Shown here piece by piece: positions 54,025 to 62,912 of a DNA stretch of 64,000 bases; position 1 is the stretch's first letter; the number at the start of each line of letters is the position of its first letter. Location of the stretch: positions 62,001 to 126,000 of the forward strand of contig CAVUQS010000001.1 of the NCBI GenBank assembly GCA_963743705.1, written 5' to 3'. Source of the stretch: PALSA-243 sp963743705 (GTDB lineage Bacteria; Acidobacteriota; Terriglobia; Bryobacterales; Bryobacteraceae). The position numbers and the translations under genes were made by a program. The notes below the pieces were generated by a model. It was not told where the DNA came from. It saw only the letters and a program-made list of their open reading frames with translations, and made no database searches.

Positions 54025-54645
54025 TCACTTTCTTCGAATCGAAAGGATCTTGACTGCCGGCGTCAGCCGCTGGTCGCCCGCGCTGACGCCCCCCTTGGCC
54101 GCGGAAGGCCCGGAAGGAGAGGCGTGAATCTTGCGCACGGCCTCCATCCCGGAAGTGACGCGGCCGAAGACAGCAAAGCCTTGACCGTCGGGCTGCCTCC
54201 GGCCTCCGAAATCCATCTCCGGCTGATCTCCGATACAGATCGAGAAACCCGACGTTGCGGAATCCGGCGCGTTCCGCGGCATGGAGAGGGCGCCGTCCAC
54301 ATGCTTCAATCCGGTGTCACTTGTGCGCTCGAGCGGGATGGGACCGAATGATTTCCTGCGAAACGCCGAGTTGACCTCCGCCTGAATCACGTCGATCTTG
54401 ACAGTTACTTTCGGCTGGTTATCCGGTTTGGTACGGACGGTGCGAAAGAACTCAGCGCCGTCATATTGCCTGGCGTCGACATATTTCAGGAAGTTCGCAA
54501 CCGTAATCGGCGCCTTTTGGTCATCGAGGACGGCTTCGATTACGCCAGCCTCCGTCTCGATCGAGACCCGCGTCTGGGCCGCGAGCGGTAGGGTCACAGC
54601 GGCTATCCACAAAACGATCTTTCCGGCAATTCTAGAAATCATCAT
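54025..54645 (-). CDS. Exported cyclophilin-type peptidyl-prolyl isomerase
   Basis: 206 residues. Signal peptide at about 1-23 (LPLAAQ). The cyclophilin fold is seen in VIEAVLDDQKAPITVANFLKYV, YDGAEFFRTVR, SGFSICIGDQPEMDFGG and GFAVFGRVTSGMEAVRKI. The usual catalytic FHR appears as FFRTV, and the FSICIG segment matches the family FFI. It probably assists folding of exported proteins. Convergent with the S9 peptidase gene. Confidence 0.92.
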   Translation of the reverse strand: MMISRIAGKIVLWIAAVTLPLAAQTRVSIETEAGVIEAVLDDQKAPITVANFLKYVDARQYDGAEFFRTVRTKPDNQPKVTVKIDVIQAEVNSAFRRKSFGPIPLERTSDTGLKHVDGALSMPRNAPDSATSGFSICIGDQPEMDFGGRRQPDGQGFAVFGRVTSGMEAVRKIHASPSGPSAAKGGVSAGDQRLTPAVKILSIRRK

Positions 54646-54687
54646 TTGCGTTTGACCATATTGTAGACCTGCCGGGATATGCCGCTC

Positions 54688-56707
54688 CTAATTTTGAACC
54701 GTCAATATCACTCCGCCCGGTGATGACGCGACGTTAAATAGCGCTGCTGAGCCAATCGTCGCCACGATGGGCCAATCTCCATTCGCCAGAGACGCCGGAA
54801 CTTGAATCGCGACCTGGTACAACCCCGCAAAACCCGGCGCTAATGCCGCACCGTACACAGTTGCCGGGATGTTGTTAATCGTGACCGTGACCGGAGTACT
54901 GGTCGAGTACGTGTTATCGCTCGGCGTCACCACCCCCGGCAGCGTCGGCGGCGTCGTTACGCCAAATCCCGTGCCCCACAGAATCAGCACGTCTCCGGGC
55001 TTCGCTGGAACAGTCGTCAGGCCCGGGATCGTACCGTTCTTCACGGCATAACTGTAATCCTGCCGCGTGGCAATCGCCTGAGTGCCCAAAGTGAAAAACG
55101 CAGGCGCATACTGGCTCACCTGTACTGTGCTGGACTGCCCTGCAGCTCCGTTATTGGTCACCGAAACAGGAAATGCGCCAAGCGGCAGCGGAGGAAGCAG
55201 AACATTAATCTGCGTCGGACTGATATAGCTGATGTAGGCGGGGATCCCTTCGATGTTCACCGTCACTCCGTCGAGCACGGTAGGCAACTGCCCACCCACA
55301 ATCGACTTGTTCCATGTGTCGGTGGTGGAGGCCAGGTTCGTCCCCAGAATCGTGCGATACGAATCTCCCACAATTCCCGGTCCCGGCTGAAAGCTTGCGC
55401 CACTCACAACTCCATTTGCGCCGATCACCGGCCTGGCCGGCACCGTCGCGCTGAGCACCAAGGTCACTGCCACGGTGACCGGCGTGTAGCCGGGCGAGGT
55501 CGGCGTGATGGTAAGCGTGCCGGTATACTTGCCGGCCGGAAGGGGCGACGGGCTATTGTTGACGTCCACCCCGGTGGAACCCGGCGTGACGCCGCTGCTC
55601 GTACCCACTCCCAGCCACGAACCGCCCGATGTCGTGGTCGCGGTCACGGTGAAGGCGATCGGCGCGCCAGCGCTCGAAATCGTCAGAGTCTGGCTGGGGG
55701 CTCCGAAGTCGCTGACGGGCGCGGCGAAATACAGCGACGTCGAACTCACCGAAAGACCCGGCGGGGCTGTTCCGAACGAGATTCTGCGGATGCGTCCCGC
55801 GCTGTAGTCGGAAACGTCCAGGTTGCCCGCGGCGTCGAAGGCAAGACCCGAAGGCTTCAATGCGGCGCTGATTGGCGCCCCGCCATCGCCATTGCCACCC
55901 AGGTCGATCTGGCCGGTCCCGGCTACCGTCGTAATGATCCCGGAGGTATCCACTTTACGGATGCGGTAGTTGCCGGCGTCCGCGATGTATAGATTCCCGG
56001 CCTTATCCACGGCCAAACCTGCCAGCGTATTTAGCTGCGCGTTTACAGCTGGACCGCCGTCGCCGGAGAAACCGGCCGAGCTTCCGCTGCCTGCAAACGT
56101 GGTAATGACTCCGGAGGAATCCACTTTTCGAACGTGTGGAACGCCGGCGCCGCTCTCCGCGATATACAGGCTTCCTTTGGCATCCACCGCCAACCCGATG
56201 GGCGGGAGGATCTGACGCTGGTAGCCTGGCCCCCATCGCCGGAGTAACCCACGGTTCCGGTGCCCGCTACCGTGCTGATATTTCCCGACGTGTCTACTTT
56301 CCGCACGCGGCCGACCGACGGATCGGCAATGTAGAGGTTCCCCGCGGAGTCTATCGCTATACCGGCCGGCGCGAACAGCGAGGCGCTGGTGGCGGGACCG
56401 CCATCGCCGCCGGACCCTGGCACTCCATTGCCCGCCACGGTAGTTATGATCCCCGCCGGAGTTATCTTGCGGACCCGGCCATGACCGCTGTCGGAAAGTA
56501 CACATTCCCGGCGGCGTCCATCGCCAGGCCTACGAACAAAGAGTTAGTCCAACTGAAACTGGCGCTGGTGGCCGGGCCGCCATCGCCGGCATAACCTTGG
56601 TTATTGATACCGGCCACAGTGGTGATGACCTGTCCGTGACACAAGGCGGGCAACATCAAGCTGGCGAGGAATGTTAGTGCGCACACGAGCGGGTCTTGTT
56701 TTGACAT
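54688..56707 (-). pseudogene. Exported NHL-repeat protein with Solibacter C-terminal domain, two frameshifts
   Basis: ATG at 56707 starts a signal peptide (FLASLMLPALCHGQ) and the first NHL unit. The reading frame then breaks near 56497 and again near 56205; inserting one base at each site restores NHL repeats of the type DAAGNVYF, DSAGNLYIAD and DKAGNLYIADAGNYRIRKVD, and makes the span 674 codons. After the five or so repeats come a BACON/Ig-like region (about 245-370) and a C-terminal domain typical of Solibacter proteins (GASFQPGPGIVGDSYRTILG, APAFFTLG). The downstream frame alone is open from 56505. Decay and sequence error are both possible. Confidence 0.75.
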
Positions 56708-56763
56708 TCGGCCCACCATACCACGCGGCCGTGCCAATCCAGTGTGTACGGGTCGTGCGCAAG

Positions 56764-59276
56764 CTACTGAAATTTTTCGATCAGCATTAGCGCCTCGCGG
56801 CCCGGCATCATGGCCCGATAGATCATCCAACTTTCGTCCGCCGGCATCGCGATGGCCGTTCCTCCACCGGCCGGGACGCCCGCTGCGCCCCCGAAATGGT
56901 AAGCCGTCTCCAGTGTGGAGGAGCCGAATGCGGCGCGCTGAAGATCGCCGGTTTGAGTCAGGACGAAGACGTGGCGCCCGCCGACATTCCAATGGTCCGT
57001 AGCGATTCCATCCCGCAGGGGCGTCTCCTCGCTGCCGTCCGGACGTATGCGCAAGATGTTCGGGCCCTTCACGACATAGAGCCATTGCCCATCCGGTGTC
57101 GCGAACGCGAAATAGCCTCCCTGCCGCGTAATCTGTACGGGCACGCCTCCCGAAGGATGAATCTTCCAGATCTGCGATTGGCCGCCCTTGTCCCAGCCGA
57201 AGTAGATCCACTGCGCGTCAGGAGACCAGCTGGGACGGATTTCGTTGGCGGCGTCGCTCGTCACGCGCGTAGGCTTGCCGCCATCCGCGGACATCACATA
57301 GATATCGCTAGACCCGCCGGCGTAGCCGTCGAACGCAATCTGCTTTCCGTCGGGTGACCAGCGGGGACTGCCCACCGAAGGCCCGTTGAAGAAGGTCAAC
57401 TGCGTCTGGTCCGAGCCGTCATTGTTCGCAACCCAGATCTCCTTGGAGCCCGTGCGATTGCTGATGAACGCGATGCGCTCGCCGTTTGGCGCCACACCGA
57501 GATCGCGCTGGTCGCCGTCGCTTTCGATCAGAGGACTGGGCTCGCCGGCGCGCTCACCGAGCGGCATCTTGAATATCTTTGTTTCGATCTGGCTCGTGAC
57601 GTAGATCATGCGGCCGGATTGTCTCGCCACGCTCGGCTGTGCGGAAACCATGGTCGGAGCCGGAAAGCGCGTGGGCGTGCCGCCATCGCGCGCGATGCGC
57701 CAGAGCGCACTGTTCCCGCTGCCCGCCGAACCCGCAAACAGGATCTCCCGTCCGTCGGCCATCCAATCCAGAGTATTGATGTCCCACACGCCGGACGTAA
57801 TCTGTTTCGCCGTTCCGGCCGTAGTTCCGTCGCGATTGAGCGGAATAACGAATACGCCCGAGTTAAAAGTGCTGGTGCGGCGCACAAACGCCAGCATGCC
57901 GCCATCCGGCGAGAGAGCGGCGACATATCGGCGCCGGCTGCCGGTTTGGTAAGCTCGTGAACCTCCCCACCGTCTGCCGAAACCATAGACAGACCTTGCC
58001 CGGCGCCGGTAAAAACGAAGAAGGCTCCTCCCGGCGACCACGCGAGACCGGCGCTGGTAGCGCCCTTTGATAACGAGACACGCTGCGGCGCCCCGCCCAG
58101 CGCCGGCATCACGTAGATGCCGCCGTCGCGCCGGATGAACGCGAGCCGGCTCCCGTCCGGCGACCATGCGGGCTTACCCGCCGCCTGCACATCCTTCAGC
58201 CGCAGCGGATTCCCGCCATTCACCAGTTGCACATAGAGATCCTGGCCCTGGCTCTTCTGGTCCCTCCAGATGAAGGCAACCTGTTTTCCATCGGGAGAGA
58301 GGGAAGGGAGAAACGCCAAGCCGGAATAAGTGAGGGGCCGGAACGTCCATGGCTCCGGCGACTTCGGCGCGGATAGCCGTAGTATGGCCGCACCGGCGAT
58401 GACGCCCACCATCACTGCCGCGGCCATCCATCCCCATCGGAATCGTTTGGGGGGTGGCGCGACTTCCGCGGACTCGGCGCTTAAATCCACCAACTGGAGT
58501 GCGCGCCGAACATCGGAGGCCGATTGCCACCGGTCATCCGGGTCCTTGGCGATGCACATCCGCAGCACCCGGTCCAGCGCCGGCGGCGCGGCAAGCTTTT
58601 GCTGGGGTAAGCCGGGCGGCTCCGCCGTCATGATTGCGGAAATAACGCTGGCTGCATTGTCGCCATCGAATGCCCGGCGTCCCGTCAAAATTTCGTAGAA
58701 AGTCAGCCCGAACGCGAAGATATCGCTGCGGCCGTCGGCCTCCTTGCCCTGCAATTGCTCCGGCGACATGTATTGGAGAGTGCCGACGATTGTCCCCTCG
58801 GTGGAAAGCGCCATGGTGGCGGTCTGATCGCCAGCTGTTGCCGGCGCCTTTACCTGCGCCAGTCCAAAATCGAGTAGCTTCACGCCGCTTTTCGACACCA
58901 TGACGTTCGCCGGCTTTAGGTCGCGATGCACAATGCCTTTGCGGTGGGCGGCCTCGAGCGCCTCCAGAATCTGTCCGGCGTACAGCAATGCGCGAGCCAA
59001 AGGCAAGGGCCCGTGCAGCGTCTCGCCCTCCACGAACTCCATCACCAGGTAATCCGGACCGACGTCGTACAAGGTCGCGATGTGCGGGTGGTTCAGCGCG
59101 GCTGTGGCGCGAGCTTCACGCGCGAAGCGATCGCTGAACTGAGCATGGGAAATCTTCAGGGCGACGATGCGGTCCAAGCGGCTGTCGCGGGCCTTGAAGA
59201 CCTTGCCCATTCCGCCCTCGCCGATCGGCGCGATCACCTGGTATGGACCGAAATTTCGGGCTGGTTCGTCTGACAT
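56764..59276 (-). pseudogene. Membrane Ser/Thr kinase with WD40-like propeller, one frameshift
   Basis: Starts at ATG 59276. The cytoplasmic kinase domain has G-rich loop GEGGMGKVFKA (19-29), K41, HRDLKPAN at 117-124, DFG at 136-138 and YMSPEQ. A membrane helix follows at about 285-305, then a TolB/PD40-type propeller with repeated WSPDG motifs. Near 57930 the frame changes: AAGAD is followed out of frame by YVAALSPDGGML, and the propeller continues to 56764 (ending LMLIEKFQ). One missing base restores 838 codons including the stop. Without it the protein would stop at 57606 with a shortened propeller; the kinase domain itself is intact. Confidence 0.8.
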
Positions 59277-59356
59277 CCACGGTCATTGTACAAGGGGTTG
59301 CTGACCAGGAAGCTGCCATTGCTTCCGCACGTCGCTGGCGCCGCCGCGGCGAGCCG

Positions 59357-60253
59357 CTAGGACATACACTTCATCACGAAGGCGACATTCTTCGTGGTTT
59401 CCGTGACAAACGCATCGAGGCTCGAATGCGAGGTTTCAAATGCGAACCAACCTTCGTATCCGGCCTTTTTGAGAACGGGGAAGCACTCGTCCGCCCATTT
59501 GAGGGACATCACTTGCTCAGGCACCGGACTCTGCGGATGCTTGTCCAGCAGATGGACTTGCTCCATCAGGAATCCCGCGCGGCCGTTTTTAAGGTGCATC
59601 ATGGGGATGTTGTTGCCAAAGACCTCCAGACCCTTGAGCCCGTCACCGGGATGTCCCATGTGGTCGGTGCCGGTTGCGTCCCAATAGGGGCGAACGGCCG
59701 GGTCTCCCACCAGTTGCATCAGCTTCTGATACTCGGCCACGCTCAGCGAAAGCTCCAAGGCGATCGTCATGCCTGAATCCGCGGCCACTGGCCCCATCTT
59801 CTTCAATAGTTCCACGCAGGGTCCGTACGACGCCTCGCTGTCCATTTTGGGGCACGTTGCAAAGAATCCGCCCATTGCGATTACCGACGCGCCAAGAAGT
59901 TCGCCTGCTTGAATCGTCTTGCGAAGCGCCTCTTCCGCGGGAGGGCCCGCGTTGACCAGCGTCGTGCCCTTCGGCAACGAAGTGTACAGAGAAACGGTCC
60001 GAATCCTCCAACGATTGGACTCGTTTTTGTAGGCGAGGGCGTTCGCGCGGTCCAAAACCCGGGCGCCCCCTATCTCAAGACCGCTGAGTCCGGGAATACT
60101 GGAGGCAAGCTCGTAGGCCGACGCCCCGGGCTTTTTCGGCATGTTGCCTTCCCGGTGAGCGATCTTGACGGGCGTGTTAGCCGCCCATGCAGCGATTGAC
60201 GCGGCGGCAGCGGCGGACACAGACGTACGAAGAAACTGGCGGCGATCAAGCAT
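59357..60253 (-). CDS. Tat-exported sugar phosphate isomerase/epimerase-like TIM barrel
   Basis: 298 residues. DRRQFLRTSVSAAAAASIAAW is a Tat signal. The barrel has probable metal ligands in IALELSLS, WDATGTDHMGHPG, MMHLKNG and AFETSHSS, the AP-endonuclease-2/xylose-isomerase pattern. Substrate unknown; Acidobacteria have many such exported homologues. Start ATG 60253, with TATAAT six bases upstream and no Shine-Dalgarno; a second ATG at 60278 lies in a duplicated copy of the same unit. Neighbouring genes give no functional hint. Confidence 0.88.
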   Translation of the reverse strand: MLDRRQFLRTSVSAAAAASIAAWAANTPVKIAHREGNMPKKPGASAYELASSIPGLSGLEIGGARVLDRANALAYKNESNRWRIRTVSLYTSLPKGTTLVNAGPPAEEALRKTIQAGELLGASVIAMGGFFATCPKMDSEASYGPCVELLKKMGPVAADSGMTIALELSLSVAEYQKLMQLVGDPAVRPYWDATGTDHMGHPGDGLKGLEVFGNNIPMMHLKNGRAGFLMEQVHLLDKHPQSPVPEQVMSLKWADECFPVLKKAGYEGWFAFETSHSSLDAFVTETTKNVAFVMKCMS

Positions 60254-60292
60254 GGGGAAATTATAGACGATCAAGCATGGGCAATCATAGAC
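60244..60292 (-). repeat. Tandem duplication of a promoter-plus-start unit
   Basis: Two adjacent copies, 60244-60268 (25 bases) and 60269-60292 (24 bases), each contain the start ATGCTTGATC, a C-rich spacer and a -10-like hexamer (TATAAT in the inner copy, TATGAT in the outer). Three positions differ and one base is missing in the outer copy. Confidence 0.85.
60260..60265 (-). promoter_or_regulatory. -10 box of a probable leaderless gene
   Basis: TATAAT on the minus strand ends six bases before the ATG at 60253. The geometry equals that of the S9 peptidase promoter at 51628. A -35 is not clear. Confidence 0.55.
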
Positions 60293-60324
60293 GATTTATG
60301 CGCCGGCCGCGCGTGATGCGCCCG

Positions 60325-62784
60325 CTACTCGTGCCGCAGCGCCACCACCGGATCGATGTGTGCGGCACGCCGCGCCGGCAAGTACCCGGCGATGAGCGCC
60401 ACTGCAAGCATTGCGGCTGTTCCAAACAGGAGCGGCGCTGCGATCTCCATATGCAGGCCTTCCACCACGCTGGACGCGAAGCGCACGCTCCACAACACCA
60501 GCGGAATGCCGGCGGCGATGCCCGCGGCGGTCATGGCGAGCGCATCGTAGAGCACCAGTCGCGTCACGTCGCGTTCGGTGGCGCCCAGAGACATGCGGAC
60601 GCCAATTTCGTGCACGCGGCGCGCCACCGTGTAGGCCAGCAAGCCGTAGAGCCCGATGGCAGCCAACAACGCTGCCAGCGCGCCGAAGAGGCCGGAGAGC
60701 GCAGCCACCAGGCGCTCTGGAACGATAGAGCGATCGATTTGGTCTTCGAGCGAGATGACGCGCGTGACCGGCGCCGAGGGCAGAACCTCGCGCACGGCCC
60801 GCAACGCTGCGCCCGCCACGGCATTGGGGTCGATGCTGGTGCGCAGAGCGAGATTGCCGGAAGAGGTGGAATCCTGAAATTCGTCGACATACGCCACGCG
60901 CACCATCGGCTCATGCAGGTCGCTGTACTTGGCGTCGGCGGCTACGCCGATGATCTCGTACGAACCGGGATGACCATCGAAGCTGAGGCGTCTGCCGAGG
61001 GGACTGGCGGCGCCGAAATAGTAGCGCGCCATGGTCTGGCTGACGATAACCGCTAGCGGGCCCCCATCGTCTCGCGGCGTGAAGTCACGCCCAAGCAGCA
61101 GGGGGATGCCGAAGGTTGCGAAGTACTTTGGCGCTACCCAATTGAGGGAGATGCCGCGGCGCTCGCCCGGCGTAGGTTGGTAGCCTTCCACGCTGACTGC
61201 CCGCGGACCTCCCTGCAAGGAAATCGGCATGATGCCGGAGAAGGTTGCCGTGCGCACGCCGGGAATGCCTTCGAGCCGCGCCAGCAACTCGCGGTAGCCG
61301 GCAACCAGGCGCTCCGTACTGTAGCCGCTCGCCCGGCCGCCTACGCTGACCAGCAGGACGTGATCGCGGCGCAGGCCGCTATCGGGCCCCCGCAGCTGTG
61401 CCAGGTGATGGATGAACAGGCCGGCGGCGCTGGCAAGAGCCAGGGAAAGCGCCACCTGCGCCGCCACAAGACTTCTTCCCAAGATGCGACGCCGTCGCGT
61501 TTCGCCGCTGCGGCCGGCATCGCGCAGCGCCGAGGCGGGAGGAGTAGAAAGCGCCTGGAGCGCCGGCGCCAGTCCAAACAGGATGGCGGTAAGGAGCGTC
61601 ACTGCGATGGTAAACAGCACCACGCGCGCATCGGGAGTGATGTCGAGCTCGATGCGCATGCGTCCGGAGGCGATGCCGCTCAGCAGTGCGCGCGTCGCGA
61701 AGGCGGCGAACGCCACTCCAATCCCTGCACCGATTCCGGCGAGCAGGAACGACTCGGTGAGAGCCTGCCGGACCAATCGAAGGCGCCCGGCGCCCAGCGA
61801 AACGCGCAGCGCCAGTTCGTGCTGGCGGCCCGCGCCGCGCGCCAGGAGCATGCCGGCCAGGTTCGTGCAGGCGATTAGCAGCAGCAGGCCGACCACGACC
61901 ATCAACACCGTGAGCGGCCTGGCATACTGGTCGCGCAACTGCGAAAGTCCGGCGCCGGCGGGCTCCAGGTAGAATCGCACCTTGCGCAACACGTTGCCCG
62001 ATGTCCGGACTTCATCGCGCCCGAGTTGATGGAAGAGAACGGCCATTTCGGAGCGTGCCTCGTCGATCGTAACGCCTGGTCTCAGGCGCCCAACGATTGC
62101 CTCAGGGAAACTGTCCCCGGGACCATGCGGAGGGTGGATCACGGCCTGCTCCGCCAGGGGCATCCAAGCATCCACGGGATACCACGGCTGAAGACCGACG
62201 AAAGTGCGCGGCGCCACGCCGATGACTGTTACGGGGACGCTCTCGACGACGATCTGTTTGCCGAGGATGGAGGGGTCGAGATGGAAGCGATTGCGCCACC
62301 ATTCGAAACCGATCACCGCGACTGCCGACCCGGCGCCGGCGCGGTCGTCTTCCGGTGCGATGAGGCGTCCGATCGCGGGCTTGAGACCGAGGACGGAAAA
62401 ATAGCCTCCATCTACAAAGCTGCCGGCGCCCGCCTGTACATCGGCGGACGCCCCGCGCACCCCGGTGAGGGGAATCAGCGATTCCGCAATCAGTGCTGTG
62501 AAGACGTGATTGTGCTCGCGGAAATGGGCTAAGTGCGTGGGGCTCCATCCGTTCAGGCGCGGTTCGCCGGCCTGCGGGAACTGGGTGAGCGGTTCGACAA
62601 GTTGTTCGGGATGGCCTACCGGCAATGTGCGCAGGATGACGGCATTCAACAGGCTGAAGATGGCGGCGTTGGCGCCAATTCCCAGTGCGAGCGAGAGGAC
62701 GGCCACTACGGTGAATGCCGGGCTGCGGCGCATGGCGCGCAGAGCGTAGCGCGCATCTTGCCAGAGAGACTCGAAGGCGGCCAT
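60325..62784 (-). CDS. ABC transporter permease of the ADOP (MacB/FtsX-like) type
   Basis: 819 residues with two FtsX-like halves. The first helix follows ALRAMRRSPAFTVVAVLSLALGIGANAAIFSLLNAV, a MacB periplasmic core domain comes next, then three helices near 285-400, a second periplasmic domain and the final three helices (RRVHEIGVRMSLGATERDVTRLVL). This is the acidobacterial duplicated orphan permease layout, which usually lacks a partner ATPase gene beside it, as here. Possible roles are mechanotransmission or export of lipids or antimicrobials. A palindromic site lies just upstream of the ATG at 62784. Confidence 0.92.
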   Translation of the reverse strand: MAAFESLWQDARYALRAMRRSPAFTVVAVLSLALGIGANAAIFSLLNAVILRTLPVGHPEQLVEPLTQFPQAGEPRLNGWSPTHLAHFREHNHVFTALIAESLIPLTGVRGASADVQAGAGSFVDGGYFSVLGLKPAIGRLIAPEDDRAGAGSAVAVIGFEWWRNRFHLDPSILGKQIVVESVPVTVIGVAPRTFVGLQPWYPVDAWMPLAEQAVIHPPHGPGDSFPEAIVGRLRPGVTIDEARSEMAVLFHQLGRDEVRTSGNVLRKVRFYLEPAGAGLSQLRDQYARPLTVLMVVVGLLLLIACTNLAGMLLARGAGRQHELALRVSLGAGRLRLVRQALTESFLLAGIGAGIGVAFAAFATRALLSGIASGRMRIELDITPDARVVLFTIAVTLLTAILFGLAPALQALSTPPASALRDAGRSGETRRRRILGRSLVAAQVALSLALASAAGLFIHHLAQLRGPDSGLRRDHVLLVSVGGRASGYSTERLVAGYRELLARLEGIPGVRTATFSGIMPISLQGGPRAVSVEGYQPTPGERRGISLNWVAPKYFATFGIPLLLGRDFTPRDDGGPLAVIVSQTMARYYFGAASPLGRRLSFDGHPGSYEIIGVAADAKYSDLHEPMVRVAYVDEFQDSTSSGNLALRTSIDPNAVAGAALRAVREVLPSAPVTRVISLEDQIDRSIVPERLVAALSGLFGALAALLAAIGLYGLLAYTVARRVHEIGVRMSLGATERDVTRLVLYDALAMTAAGIAAGIPLVLWSVRFASSVVEGLHMEIAAPLLFGTAAMLAVALIAGYLPARRAAHIDPVVALRHE

Positions 62785-62791
62785 GCCTTAC

Positions 62792-62811
62792 TGTATTATT
62801 TAACTAATACA
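62792..62811. promoter_or_regulatory. Palindromic operator candidate upstream of the ADOP permease
   Basis: TGTATTA (62792-62798) and TAATACA (62805-62811) form a perfect 7-bp inverted repeat with a six-base AT spacer, eight bases before the start codon. It is the most AT-rich spot nearby and may contain the -10. GntR (YtrA-like) or PadR regulators of ABC transporters use sites of this general form; no such regulator is encoded next to it. The remaining 100 bases of the gap show nothing else. Confidence 0.5.
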
Positions 62812-62912
62812 CTAGTCAAGCGATATTTAGGGGCCGATGCGCTGTCGCATAGACGCGGTACTTGAGAACACAACCGCAACACCAGCGCAGGTCGGGAGGC
62901 CTACGCCACTTA

